Positions 1-9,740 of a stretch of 64,000 nt of DNA are shown one piece after another. The stretch is from Pelagibius sp. CAU 1746 (GTDB lineage Bacteria > Pseudomonadota > Alphaproteobacteria > Kiloniellales > Kiloniellaceae), in assembly GCF_039839785.1 (NCBI RefSeq), contig NZ_JBDOQT010000001.1, positions 3,496,279 to 3,560,278 of the forward strand. Reading direction: 5' to 3'. The notes under the pieces were generated by a model. It did no database searches and had not been told where the DNA came from. It saw nothing but the letters and a program-made list of their open reading frames with translations. Numbering within the stretch: the first letter of the stretch is position 1; every line of letters begins with the position of its first letter. Both the position numbers and the translations under genes were made by a program.

Positions 1-10
1 GAATCGAACT

Positions 11-2047
11 TTGCAACGGAATGTTGCGGGATTCCCCAAAGCGGCCATCTTTTCTACCTGTACCGGTTCGGCCGTTACGAACTGCAGCCAGCTTAACCGC
101 GCTCATCGTTATGCGCTTCATAGTTTTATCCGGATATCTCTGAAAGATATTGAGCCTTCTCATCCCGCTGATGGCCTCACCTTACGGTCGAGAACACAAT
201 GGGCAACCTGGAGCTTCAGAAAGCTGGCGACGGCTCTGGCGCTTGGTGTGCTGCTGGCGGCCGGCTCGTTACAGAGCGCCCAAGCGCAGGCCACGGTAGC
301 CGGCGTCACCTCGGGCGCGCTGTCGGTCGATGAGACGGGCTCGGCCGGTTACACGATCCCCATCGCCGTGCCGCCGGGCATCGCCGGCATGCAGCCAAGC
401 CTCGCGCTGGTCTACCAGAGCCACGGCGGCAACGGCACCGCCGGGGTCGGCTGGGGCCTCAGCGCCTCGTCCTCCATCCACCGCTGTTCCCAGACCCTGG
501 CCCAGGACGGCGCCATCCACGGCGTCGACTTCTCCGCCGACGACCGCTTCTGCCTGGACGGCCAGCGCCTGGTGGCCATCTCCGGCGCCTACGGCGCCAA
601 CGGCACCGAGTACCGGACGGAGATCGACAGCTTCGCGCGCATCGTCTCCCACGGCACGGCGGGCACGGGCCCGCTCTCCTTCACCGTGGAGACCAAGTCC
701 GGCCGGACCCTGGAGTACGGCAACACCGCGGACGCGCGCCTCGGCGTAGCGGCGGCCAGCGAGATCCGCCTGTGGTCGCTGAACAAGGTCAGCGACACGC
801 TCGGCAACGCCATGACCTACCACTACGTGGAGGGCGCTGCCGACAGCAGCTACCGCCTCGACCGCATCGAATACACGAGCAACGCCGGCCAGAGCGTGCT
901 GCCGCAGAGCGAGGTGCGCTTCGTCTACGAGGCCCGCCCGGATGTCCGGACCAGCTACCTCGCCGGCGCAAAGCTGGCCATGACCAAGCGCCTCGCCGCC
1001 GTCGAGACCTGGAGCGGCAGCGGCACCGGCCTCGCCCTCGTTAAGCGCTACAGCCTCACCTACGAGACCAGCCCCGCCACCAGCAGATCGCGCCTCACCG
1101 CCATAACCGAGTGCGATGCAAACAGCAACTGCCTCCAGCCGGTGAACCTGGGGTGGTTGGGAGAAGTGCCTGACTTCGACACAACCGTCATCGCCAGCGA
1201 CACTGTGACCAACCTCTGGGGCCTGAGCAGAAACGATTGGGCGGCCAACACGCGCGAACTCCACATGCTGGACTACAATGGCGACGGCCTCAGCGACATC
1301 CTTCTGCAGGGGGTGGATGAAAACAGATTCAACTACCTCCTCACCCACAGCGGCCCCGCCCCCGACCTTCTCACCTCGATCACCGACTCCCTCGGCCGCA
1401 CCTCTACCCTCGACTATGCGCCGCTGACGGACGCCACCGTCTATGCGAAGGACAGCGACGCAGTCTTCCCGGTGGTCGACATCCAGGCGCCGCTCTATGT
1501 GGTGAAGTCTGTCTCCTCCGACGACGGGGTCGGCGGGCAGAAGGTCACCTCGTACAGCTACGCCGGCGCCAAGGTGCATGTGCAGGGCCGCGGCTTCCGC
1601 GGCTTCCGGCAGATGACCGCCACCGACCAGCAGACGGGTATCGTCACCACCACGGACTACAGCCAGGTCTTCCCCACCACCGCCCAGGTGCTGACCTCGG
1701 TCAAAACGCTGACCGACGGCACCACCATCAAGACCATCGCCAACACCTGGGACCAACTCTCCCTCAACACCGGCAAGACGGTCTGGCCCTACGTCGCGAG
1801 TTCCACCTCCAAGGACTACGAGCCCAACGACGGCGTCGGGAACCTGCCGGTCGTCTCCCGCACCGCCACCGCGGTCTTCGACGTCTACGGCGACCCGACC
1901 AATCTCACCACCACCACGACAGGCGGCGGCGAGACCTTCACCGAGACCACGGTGAACAGCTACCAGAACATCGCCACCCCAACCCGGTGGCTCCCCGGCC
2001 TCGTCACCCGCTCCGAGGTCACACGCAGCCGCCCCGGAGGGCCATGA
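11..2047 (+). CDS. SpvB-like secreted protein, short-repeat paralogue (TcB-like)
   Basis: The protein resembles the N-terminal SpvB domain found in SpvB and in the TcB half of Tc/ABC toxins, which forms a beta-propeller and shell around a toxin. A hydrophobic signal-like segment ending in an AQAQA motif lies near residues 70-95, followed by the SpvB region from about residue 95 to 390. One FG-GAP-like unit with a DYNGDGLSD calcium-type loop sits near residue 418, and a conserved TcB-middle-like tail follows. The start is uncertain: the frame opens with TTG at 11, stays open to the window edge, and no good start codon lies just before the signal segment. The stop overlaps the next gene in ATGA. 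It is a near-duplicate of that gene with six fewer repeat units. Confidence 0.8.
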   Translation: MQRNVAGFPKAAIFSTCTGSAVTNCSQLNRAHRYALHSFIRISLKDIEPSHPADGLTLRSRTQWATWSFRKLATALALGVLLAAGSLQSAQAQATVAGVTSGALSVDETGSAGYTIPIAVPPGIAGMQPSLALVYQSHGGNGTAGVGWGLSASSSIHRCSQTLAQDGAIHGVDFSADDRFCLDGQRLVAISGAYGANGTEYRTEIDSFARIVSHGTAGTGPLSFTVETKSGRTLEYGNTADARLGVAAASEIRLWSLNKVSDTLGNAMTYHYVEGAADSSYRLDRIEYTSNAGQSVLPQSEVRFVYEARPDVRTSYLAGAKLAMTKRLAAVETWSGSGTGLALVKRYSLTYETSPATSRSRLTAITECDANSNCLQPVNLGWLGEVPDFDTTVIASDTVTNLWGLSRNDWAANTRELHMLDYNGDGLSDILLQGVDENRFNYLLTHSGPAPDLLTSITDSLGRTSTLDYAPLTDATVYAKDSDAVFPVVDIQAPLYVVKSVSSDDGVGGQKVTSYSYAGAKVHVQGRGFRGFRQMTATDQQTGIVTTTDYSQVFPTTAQVLTSVKTLTDGTTIKTIANTWDQLSLNTGKTVWPYVASSTSKDYEPNDGVGNLPVVSRTATAVFDVYGDPTNLTTTTTGGGETFTETTVNSYQNIATPTRWLPGLVTRSEVTRSRPGGP

Positions 2048-4923
2048 CGATGAAGCGACGTTCCGACATACTTCGACCCTCTCTGGCGACTGCTCTGGCG
2101 CTTGGCGTGCTGCAGGCGGTCGGCTCGTTACAGAGCGCCCAAGCGCAGGCCACGGTAGCCGGCGTCACCTCGGGCGCGCTGTCGGTCGATGAGACGGGCT
2201 CGGCCGGTTACACGATCCCCATCGCCGTGCCGCCGGGCATCGCGGGGATGCAGCCAAGCCTTGCCCTGGTCTACCAGAGCCATGGCGGCAACGGCACCGC
2301 CGGGGTCGGCTGGGGCCTCAGCGCCTCGTCCTCCATCCACCGCTGTTCCCAGACCCTGGCCCAGGACGGCGCCATCCACGGCGTCGACTTCTCGGCGCAA
2401 GACCGCTTCTGCCTGGACGGCCAGCGCCTGGTGGCCATCTCCGGCGCCTACGGGGCCGACGGCAGCGAGTACCGCACCGAGATCGACAGCTTCGCGCGCA
2501 TCACCTCCCACGGCACGGCGGGCACGGGCCCGCTCTCCTTCACCGTGGAGACCAAGTCCGGCCGGACCCTGGAGTACGGCAACACCGCGGACGCGCGCCT
2601 CGGCGTAGCGGCGGCCAGCGAGATCCGCCTGTGGTCGCTGAACAAGGTCAGCGACACGCTCGGCAACGCCATGACCTACCACTACGTGGAGGGCGCTGCC
2701 GACAGCAGCTACCGCCTCGACCGCATCGAATACACGAGCAACGCCGGCCAGAGCGTGCTGCCGCAGAGCGAGGTGCGCTTCGTCTACGAGGCCCGCCCGG
2801 ATGTCCGGACCAGCTACCTCGCCGGCGCAAAGCTGGCCATGACCAAGCGCCTCGCCGCCGTCGAGACCTGGAGCGGCAGCGGCAGCGGCCTCGCCTTGGT
2901 GAAACGCTACAGCCTCACCTACGAGACCAGCCCCGCCACCAGCAGATCGCGCCTGACCTCCATCACCGAGTGCGATGCAAACAGCAACTGCCTCCAGCCG
3001 GTGAGCCTGGGGTGGCAAGGAAGCGCGCTCAACTACACCAAGGAGATTGTCAACGACTCCTGGGGGATGTCTGTTAGCGCCTGGGCCGCCGACAAGCGAA
3101 CTCTTCATATCCTCGACTACAATGGCGACGGCCGCAGCGACATTCTGGTCCAGGCGGAGACCAATAGCCTTTCCTCCGTCCTTCTAACCTCAAACGGCAA
3201 CGGCTTCGACAAATCCATCATCACCGACTCTTGGGGCATGTCCGCCAGCGCTTGGGCAGGCGATAAACGAGTACTCCATATTCTTGATTACAATGGCGAC
3301 GGCCTCAGTGACATCCTCGTGCAAGGAAAAACCGATGGCCTTTCTTCTGCACTGCTGACTTCAAACGGTAGCGGCTTCGACAAGACTATAATCGACAGTC
3401 TGTGGGGCATGTCCAATAGTGCTTGGTCTGCCGACAAACGGATATTGCACCCCTTTGATTACAACGGCGACGGTCTCACCGACATCCTGGTTCAGGGGCG
3501 GACAAATAGTCTTTCTTCCGTTCTGCTGACTTCAAATGGCACCGGCTTTGAAAAGGCCGTTATCGATAGTTCGTGGGGACTGACCCTTGGCGCACTATCT
3601 GCCGCCGAGCGAATTCTCCATGTATTCGATTACAATGGTGACGGCCTCGATGACATTCTTATCCAGGGCAAGAATTCAAACAACGGCACGTCGCTTCTCA
3701 CCTCCAACGGCAGCGGGTTCGACCGGACCGTCGTAACCAACTCCTGGGGCATGTCGCTGATGGGGTGGGCCGCCGTCGAGCGCGTGATCCATACTATTGA
3801 CCACAATGGTGACGGCCTTGATGACATCCTCATTCAAGGGATTGACGATACGCATATTACGGCACTTCTGACGTCAAACGGTACCGGCTTCGCAAAAAGG
3901 GACGTTACCAACTCCTGGGGCATGTCCCTTAGTGCATGGGGCGCGAACCGTCGAACCTTGCATGTCCTTGACCACAATGGAGATGGTCTCAGCGATATTC
4001 TGGCGCAGGGGAAGAGTGCACCCTCACTCCATTCGACGGTTCTCCTTACTTCGACCGGGGCGGAATACACCAAGACAGTCGTCAGTGATCTTTGGAACAT
4101 GGATGTTGGCGCCTGGGCCAGTGATGAGCGCATTCTCCATATCCTCGACTACAACGGCGACGGTCTTCCCGACATTCTTGGGCAGGGGAAGAGTAGCAGC
4201 CTGTGGACCTTCACCCTCACCCACAGCGGCCCCGCCCCCGACCTTCTCGCCTCGATCACCGACTCCCTCGGCCGCGTCTCCACCCTCGACTATGCGCCGC
4301 TGACGGAGGCCACGGTCTATGCAAAGGACAGCGACGCAGTCTTCCCGGTGGTCGACATCCAGGCGCCGCTCTATGTGGTGAAGTCGGTCTCCTCCGACGA
4401 CGGGGTCGGCGGGCAGAAGGTCACCTCGTACAGCTACGCCGGCGCCAAGGTGCATGTGCAGGGCCGCGGTTTCCGCGGCTTCCGCCAGATGAAGGCCACC
4501 GACCAGCAGACCGGCATCGTCACCACCACGGACTACAGCCAGGTCTTCCCCACCACCGCCCAGGTGCTGACCTCGGTCAAGAGGCTTTCCGACGGCGCCA
4601 CCATCAAGACCATCGCCAACACCTGGGACCAGCTCTCCCTCAACACCGGCAAGACGGTCTGGCCCTACGTCGCAAGCTCGACCTCCGAGGACTACGAGCC
4701 CAACGACGGCGTGGGGAACCTGCCGGTCGTCTCCCGCACCGCCACTGCGGTCTTCGACGTCTACGGCAACCCGACCAATCTCACCACCACCACCACAGGC
4801 GGCGGCGAGACCTTCACCGAGACCACGGTGAACAGCTACCAGAACATCGCCACCCCAACCCGGTGGCTCCCCGGCCTCGTCACCCGCTCCGAGGTCACAC
4901 GCAGCCGCCCCGGAGCGCCATGA
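2044..4923 (+). CDS. SpvB-like secreted protein with seven FG-GAP-type repeats (TcB-like)
   Basis: This 959-aa paralogue of the preceding gene starts at ATG 2044 (MTMKRRSD) inside the previous stop codon. A Sec signal peptide (ATALALGVLQAVGS, then an AQAQA cleavage region) follows directly, which supports this start. The SpvB domain occupies roughly residues 35-330. Seven tandem units of about 57 aa follow, each with a WGMS-type opening, a D-Y/H-NGDG-x-x-DIL loop typical of calcium-binding FG-GAP/VCBS repeats, and a LLTSNG close. The C-terminal 240 aa are almost identical to the first gene. It overlaps the downstream RHS gene by ATGA. By analogy with TcB-TcC, this protein may form the shell that encloses the RHS protein; that is inference. 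Confidence 0.85.
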   Translation: MTMKRRSDILRPSLATALALGVLQAVGSLQSAQAQATVAGVTSGALSVDETGSAGYTIPIAVPPGIAGMQPSLALVYQSHGGNGTAGVGWGLSASSSIHRCSQTLAQDGAIHGVDFSAQDRFCLDGQRLVAISGAYGADGSEYRTEIDSFARITSHGTAGTGPLSFTVETKSGRTLEYGNTADARLGVAAASEIRLWSLNKVSDTLGNAMTYHYVEGAADSSYRLDRIEYTSNAGQSVLPQSEVRFVYEARPDVRTSYLAGAKLAMTKRLAAVETWSGSGSGLALVKRYSLTYETSPATSRSRLTSITECDANSNCLQPVSLGWQGSALNYTKEIVNDSWGMSVSAWAADKRTLHILDYNGDGRSDILVQAETNSLSSVLLTSNGNGFDKSIITDSWGMSASAWAGDKRVLHILDYNGDGLSDILVQGKTDGLSSALLTSNGSGFDKTIIDSLWGMSNSAWSADKRILHPFDYNGDGLTDILVQGRTNSLSSVLLTSNGTGFEKAVIDSSWGLTLGALSAAERILHVFDYNGDGLDDILIQGKNSNNGTSLLTSNGSGFDRTVVTNSWGMSLMGWAAVERVIHTIDHNGDGLDDILIQGIDDTHITALLTSNGTGFAKRDVTNSWGMSLSAWGANRRTLHVLDHNGDGLSDILAQGKSAPSLHSTVLLTSTGAEYTKTVVSDLWNMDVGAWASDERILHILDYNGDGLPDILGQGKSSSLWTFTLTHSGPAPDLLASITDSLGRVSTLDYAPLTEATVYAKDSDAVFPVVDIQAPLYVVKSVSSDDGVGGQKVTSYSYAGAKVHVQGRGFRGFRQMKATDQQTGIVTTTDYSQVFPTTAQVLTSVKRLSDGATIKTIANTWDQLSLNTGKTVWPYVASSTSEDYEPNDGVGNLPVVSRTATAVFDVYGNPTNLTTTTTGGGETFTETTVNSYQNIATPTRWLPGLVTRSEVTRSRPGAP
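3052..4212 (+). repeat. Seven in-frame ~171-bp FG-GAP/VCBS-like repeats
   Basis: Seven consecutive units of about 57 codons, each with the loop D(Y/H)NGDG(L/R)xDIL. Unit seven is slightly shorter and ends at the motif shared with the single unit of the upstream paralogue (near 1200-1360). DNA divergence between units is moderate, so this is an older expansion rather than a perfect satellite. Confidence 0.85.
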
Positions 4924-7900
4924 CGATGAAGCGACGTTCCGACACGCCCTCCACAGCAGCGCCCTTGCAAGCCGCCCTTTCCGCCGGCGATACCCCGGGA
5001 GATCCCGTCATGACCCCTATCCGCTCCGTTCCCGCCCCGCGGCTCTCGCGCTTCGGGGGGCGGCTGGCCTCGGGGGCCTTGAGCACACTGGCCCTGGGCT
5101 CGCTGGCCCTGGCGGCAACCCTGCTGTTGGCGGCGACGCCGGGGGCGCAGGCGCAGGTCATCAGCGATACCCGGGTGACGACCTTCACCTACGACAGCAA
5201 TACCGGCCTGCTGCTCCAACGGGTGAGCGAGCCGGACAACGCGGCCATCGCGCTGACCACCGGCTACACCTATGACGGTTTCGGCAATCAGCTCACCTCG
5301 ACGGTGAGCGGGCCGGACATCGCGACGCGCACCACCACGGCGACCTACAGCGCCGACGGGCGCTTCGCGGCCACCGTCACCAATGCGCTGGGCCACACGG
5401 AAACCCGCGTCATCGACGGGCGCTTCGGCAATGTCACCAGCCTCACCGGCCCCAACAGCCTCAGCACCACCTGGGTCTACGACGGCTTCGGGCGCAAGAC
5501 CAAGGAGCTCCGCGCCGACGGCACGGAGAGCCGCTGGACCTACGAGCTCTGCGCCACCCAGTGCCCGGCCGGCGCGGTCTACATGGTCTCGGCGCAGGAC
5601 TTCATCACCTCCTCAAACACGGCAACCACTGCCAAGGCCATCGAGTACCTGGACAAGCTGAACCGCGTCTTCCGCAGCGAGGGCGAGGGCTTCGACGGCA
5701 CGCCGGTCTACGCCGACACCCTCTTCACCGCCCGCGGTGAAGTCCACAAGGTCTCCAAGCCCTACTTTGCCGGCACGGCGGCCCAGAACATCCTCTGGGC
5801 CGAGAACGCCTACGACGTCGTCGGCCGGCGCACCTCGGTGACCCTGCCCGACGGCGGGGTGGAGTCCACCGACTTCTCCGGCCTCACCACCACCCTCACC
5901 AACGCCCTCAGCCAGACCTCCCTCCGCGTGGAGAACGCGATCGGCGAGCTGGTCTCGGCGACCGACAACCTCGCCAATGTCACCACCTACAGCTACGACG
6001 CCTTCGGCAACCTGCTGAGCACCAACGCCGCCGGCGTGGTCACCACCATGACCTACGACATCCGCGGCCTGAAGACCGCCATGGACGACCCGGACATGGG
6101 GGTGTGGTCCTACAGCTACGACGCCCTGGGCCAGCTCACCAGCCAGACCGACGCCAAGTCCCAGGTCGTCACCATGGCCTACGACAAGCTGGGCCGCATG
6201 GTGAGCCGCACGGACGATTACGGCACCCCCCAGGCCGCCACCACCGCCTGGACCTACGACAGCGCGACGAAGGGCGTCGGCAAGATCGCCGCCGTCTCGG
6301 CGCCGGCGATCAACTACGCCGAGACCATGACCTACGATTCGGTGGGCCGGCCCGACATCGCCAGCCTGACCTTCGAGAGCCAGACCTACGACACCCGCGC
6401 GCTCTATGACGCCGCGGGCCGCGCCGACACCCTGGTCTATCCCAGCGGCTTCCAGGTGAAGTCCCACTTCACCGCCAACGGCCACCTCTCCTCGGTCACC
6501 GACGAGCTCTCCAGCGTCACCTACTGGCAGGCGACGACGGTGAACGCCGAGGGCCAGGTGACGGCCGAGACCCTGGGCAACGGCGTCGCCACGGCCCGCG
6601 TCTACGACCCGGCGACCAGCCGCATCGACTCCATCGTCACCACCAAGGGCGCCACCGGCATCCAGGACCTGGCCTTCGACTTCGATACCCTGGGCAACCT
6701 GACGGCGCGCCGCGACCTGCGCCAGGACCGCGAGGAGGCCTTCACCTACGACGGCCTCAACCGCCTGACCGGCACCACGCTGACCGACACCGCCACCCTG
6801 GCGACGCTGGCCACCACGACCTATAGCTATGACGCCCTGGGCAACATCATCACCAAGTCCGACGTGGCGGGCGGGTCGACCTACGTCTACGGCCTGGCCG
6901 GCGCCGGGCCGCACGCGGTCTCGCAGATCGGCGCGAAGCTCTACAGCTACGATCTCAACGGGTCCATGGTCTCGGGCGACGGCAAGACCACCGCCTGGAC
7001 CTCCTTCAACAAGCCGGCACAGATCACCGACACCCTGACCGGGGATCTGACGAGTTTCGTCTACGGCCCCAGCCGCGCCCGGGTGAAGCAGCAGATCGTC
7101 GACGGCGGGCTCAGCACCACCGTGGTCTACGTCGGCAGCCATTTCGAGAAGAAGGTCCGCCCCGGCGAGGACGACGAGCTGGTGCACTACATCCGCGCCG
7201 GCGGCGGCGTGGTGGCCATCTACACCCAGTACGACGACGGCTACACGATCACCGACAAGACCCGCTACCTGCACCGCGACCACCTGGGCTCGGTCGACGT
7301 CGTCACCGACGAGGCGGGTGTTGAGAAGGAGCGCTACTCCTACGACCCCCACGGCAAGCGCCGCCTCTCCGACTGGCAGGCCGGCACGCCCACCACGCCG
7401 GGCGAGACGCCGCGGGGCTTCACCGGCCACGAGCACCTCGACGCCGTCGGCCTCATCCACATGAACGGCAGAGTCTACGACCCGACCCTCGGGCGGTTCC
7501 TGTCAGCGGATCCCTTCGTGCAAGCGCCAGAGACGACTCAGTCTTTCAACCGCTACAGCTATGTCATCAACAACCCCCTCAGCTACACCGATCCGAGCGG
7601 ATTCTGGGTTGACGACGATTTCAGCAAGAACGGCCACAATGACCCTGGCGCTCCAGGCGGGTCCGGATTTGGTGGCTATGATGGCTCTGATGGATCTACG
7701 CACAGAGACAGGATGGAAATGGGATCAGGCGGACCGGTACCGTCAAACGGAATAGATTGGGATGGCAGTGCTCGCGAGAGCAAATTGGGAGATGCCTTCG
7801 AAAAGTATGGGCTTAAGTACAGCCACATTATCGATTGGATCGACCCGAAAACGAGAGAGGAAGCTTGGCGGGATTACGTCACCAATACGGCAGGCCGAGT

Positions 7901-8513
7901 CTTTCACGGACGCCTGCGTTACGAACACATACCTGGGATGCTGGAAGAGGTCACTGACCTGTTTGGGTTGTCGCCAGAAGAAGTCGACAGCATCGTAGGA
8001 ATGTCGCCGAGTTCGTTTGGCGGGTTAGAGTGGTCATATGCAGAGAACGAATACGGAACTTTCGCTGATATGACAGTAACTCAAAACCTTTGGGAGCAGG
8101 CAAAATCACGTCGTTTGTCTGACGGAAGCTTGCCTCCATCAGTTGTCGATTTGTACGCCTTGGAATATGGAGAATTCAAAACGACCATCGCTATTGGCGA
8201 TGAATATGGCGGGAACTGGGCCGCACCAGACTCTCCGTTCGGCTCAACGATTTCCTTCATAGGCTCGGCGGGAACCATTAACTTTAACCCTCGGAGGTCG
8301 GGACTACTTGCAGGCGGCATTAAGCGTAATGCAGAAGCTTCCCTCGTCCATGAAGCCCATCATGTGCGACAATTCAACACTGGAGCGATAGGTTTCTTTA
8401 ATGCCAGTGAACGCGCAGAGGTTGCTGCCACTTCGGTCGAGAACTGGCACAGGAAAGCAATGGGTATAGAGCAGAGAGCACTTTATGGTAATTGGGCTGT
8501 GCCCACCCACTAA
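4920..8513 (+). CDS. Full-length RHS/YD-repeat toxin with metallopeptidase-like C-terminus (TcC-like)
   Basis: A secreted YD-repeat protein of 1,197 aa from ATG 4920, which overlaps the upstream stop. ATG 5010, preceded by GGGAGA, is an attractive alternative because a long Sec-type signal ending in GAQAQ follows it closely. YD repeats fill residues about 80-750. The RHS-associated core ends near residue 890 with GRFLSADPF and YTDPSG, the usual border where the CT toxin begins. The CT of about 305 aa is unrelated to the other cassettes here and carries HEAHH at residues 1144-1148 in a LVHEAHHVRQ context, with acidic residues downstream (SERAEV), like zincin peptidases. The next gene is the probable immunity gene. 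The CT DNA is less GC-rich than the core, consistent with module exchange. Confidence 0.88.
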   Translation: MTMKRRSDTPSTAAPLQAALSAGDTPGDPVMTPIRSVPAPRLSRFGGRLASGALSTLALGSLALAATLLLAATPGAQAQVISDTRVTTFTYDSNTGLLLQRVSEPDNAAIALTTGYTYDGFGNQLTSTVSGPDIATRTTTATYSADGRFAATVTNALGHTETRVIDGRFGNVTSLTGPNSLSTTWVYDGFGRKTKELRADGTESRWTYELCATQCPAGAVYMVSAQDFITSSNTATTAKAIEYLDKLNRVFRSEGEGFDGTPVYADTLFTARGEVHKVSKPYFAGTAAQNILWAENAYDVVGRRTSVTLPDGGVESTDFSGLTTTLTNALSQTSLRVENAIGELVSATDNLANVTTYSYDAFGNLLSTNAAGVVTTMTYDIRGLKTAMDDPDMGVWSYSYDALGQLTSQTDAKSQVVTMAYDKLGRMVSRTDDYGTPQAATTAWTYDSATKGVGKIAAVSAPAINYAETMTYDSVGRPDIASLTFESQTYDTRALYDAAGRADTLVYPSGFQVKSHFTANGHLSSVTDELSSVTYWQATTVNAEGQVTAETLGNGVATARVYDPATSRIDSIVTTKGATGIQDLAFDFDTLGNLTARRDLRQDREEAFTYDGLNRLTGTTLTDTATLATLATTTYSYDALGNIITKSDVAGGSTYVYGLAGAGPHAVSQIGAKLYSYDLNGSMVSGDGKTTAWTSFNKPAQITDTLTGDLTSFVYGPSRARVKQQIVDGGLSTTVVYVGSHFEKKVRPGEDDELVHYIRAGGGVVAIYTQYDDGYTITDKTRYLHRDHLGSVDVVTDEAGVEKERYSYDPHGKRRLSDWQAGTPTTPGETPRGFTGHEHLDAVGLIHMNGRVYDPTLGRFLSADPFVQAPETTQSFNRYSYVINNPLSYTDPSGFWVDDDFSKNGHNDPGAPGGSGFGGYDGSDGSTHRDRMEMGSGGPVPSNGIDWDGSARESKLGDAFEKYGLKYSHIIDWIDPKTREEAWRDYVTNTAGRVFHGRLRYEHIPGMLEEVTDLFGLSPEEVDSIVGMSPSSFGGLEWSYAENEYGTFADMTVTQNLWEQAKSRRLSDGSLPPSVVDLYALEYGEFKTTIAIGDEYGGNWAAPDSPFGSTISFIGSAGTINFNPRRSGLLAGGIKRNAEASLVHEAHHVRQFNTGAIGFFNASERAEVAATSVENWHRKAMGIEQRALYGNWAVPTH

Positions 8514-8528
8514 TTGAGGAGTCGCAGA

Positions 8529-9017
8529 ATGAAAGTGCTGATCGCTAGTTTGGGACTTGTGTTAGCGATGCTATACAATCATGCCAGCGTAAGAGCGGAG
8601 CAAGATGTGAAACACGAAAATGAGTTTGCATCAGAAACTAGCTTTAGCTCTGAAGAATTCACGTTACCTCTTGCCATAAATGTAGAACCGGGAACTGAGC
8701 TATATCATGACCCTATGTGGGCCATTAAAATAGTAGACATATGGGCCGATGGTCAGCGTGTAACTGAAAAACGGTCGGGCATTTATCTCGATGATATCAA
8801 TATTGAATCAGGGATCGTTAATAGCAGACTATTTATATACAAAATTAGGATCAGCGTGATGTTGTTTGGCGACATATCATCAAATGGTGATTACGAAGTT
8901 GTTAAGTATTCGATCCCTAAAGACGTAAAGACGCTGAAAATCAGTTATCGCTTCGCTGACTATAACGGCAGCATTGATCCCAGAGTTTATACGGTAAGAG
9001 CATTTCGCACCAGATGA
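8529..9017 (+). CDS. Candidate immunity protein, exported
   Basis: A 162-aa protein of unrecognised family starting at ATG 8529, with AGGAG eight bases upstream and 15 bp after the RHS stop. The N-terminus is a signal peptide (MKVLIASLGLVLAMLY, then a likely SVRAEQ cleavage), so the mature protein would sit in the periplasm. The rest is mostly beta-rich and acidic, with no known motif seen. Position directly behind a toxin CT, low GC compared with the RHS core, and small size are the arguments for immunity. Periplasmic location would fit a peptidase that acts outside the cytoplasm. Confidence 0.65.
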   Translation: MKVLIASLGLVLAMLYNHASVRAEQDVKHENEFASETSFSSEEFTLPLAINVEPGTELYHDPMWAIKIVDIWADGQRVTEKRSGIYLDDINIESGIVNSRLFIYKIRISVMLFGDISSNGDYEVVKYSIPKDVKTLKISYRFADYNGSIDPRVYTVRAFRTR

Positions 9018-9243
9018 GCGCGCATCATCTGTCGGTTCCTTCCTCGGGATGCTATTCGCGATGTTGCCGGGATTGCGGCGATGGATTCAGATTACGGTGA
9101 CAGATTACGGTGACAGATTACGGTGACAGTGCACCAAATTGACTCAATCAGGGTCCGGGTTTAGCCTCCGTCGATGGCTCGTTTAGATTACGGTGACAGT
9201 GCACTAAATTGACGCAATCACGCTTCGAGCTTAACGTTCTTCC

Positions 9244-9400
9244 ATGGCTCGTCTGGCGCGCGTGGTGATCCCCAACCTGCCCCACCACGTCACACAGCGT
9301 GGCAATGGCCGGGCGCAGACCTTTTTCAGCGACGACGATTACCGCCTTTATCTCGACCTGCTACACAAACATTGCACGGAGGCCCCGGCAGGTATTTTGG
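9244..9400 (+). pseudogene. RAYT transposase, 5' fragment
   Basis: From ATG 9244 the reading frame matches the first ~45 codons of the intact RAYT at 9799 (start MARLARVVIPNLPHH, then the QRGNGRAQTFFSDD region). It breaks off at the next element's left end at 9401. The HUH His pair of the family (VHL near residue 60 of the intact copy) is missing, so it is inactive. Confidence 0.8.
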
Positions 9401-9458
9401 GATTACGGTGACAGTGCACGAAATTGACGCTGTCAGAAGCTGACGCTAACCTTCTCCG

Positions 9459-9740
9459 ATGGCTCGTCTGGCCCGCGTAGTAATCCCCGACCTGCCACAT
9501 CACGTCACCCAACGGGGCAACGGCCGGGCGCAGACCTTTTTCAGCGACGACGATTACCGGCTCTATCTCGACCTGCTGCGCAAACACTGCACGGAGGCCG
9601 AGGTGAGCATTTGGGCCTGGGTGCCCCTGCCGAACCACGTGCATCTGATCTTGACGCCGCGCGATGCGGACGGCATCCGGCGGGCGCTCTCGAAGGTGCA
9701 TCGCGCCTATGCCGGGCACGTTCACGCGCGGCTGCAAAAG
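9459..9740 (+). pseudogene. RAYT transposase, 3'-truncated
   Basis: About 94 codons match the intact RAYT through the HVHLILTP His-x-His motif and the HARLQK segment. The frame is then replaced by the left end of the next copy at 9741. The C-terminal part with the catalytic region is absent. Confidence 0.82.

Noticed and set aside
269..1756. Long minus-strand frame of ~495 codons opposite the SpvB gene
   Set aside because: Shadow of GC-rich coding on the other strand; Gly/Ala/Val/Arg-rich with no domain.
4203..4919. Extended N-terminus of the main RHS gene overlapping the SpvB gene
   Set aside because: Out-of-frame reading of conserved SpvB coding; the ATGA start and signal peptide lie at 4920/5010.
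5613..7460. Minus-strand frame of 615 codons opposite the RHS core
   Set aside because: Same shadow effect from GC skew at third positions; similar shadows recur opposite every core copy.
9090..9128. CRISPR array
   Set aside because: The three 13-bp repeats have no spacers and are the RAYT left end.
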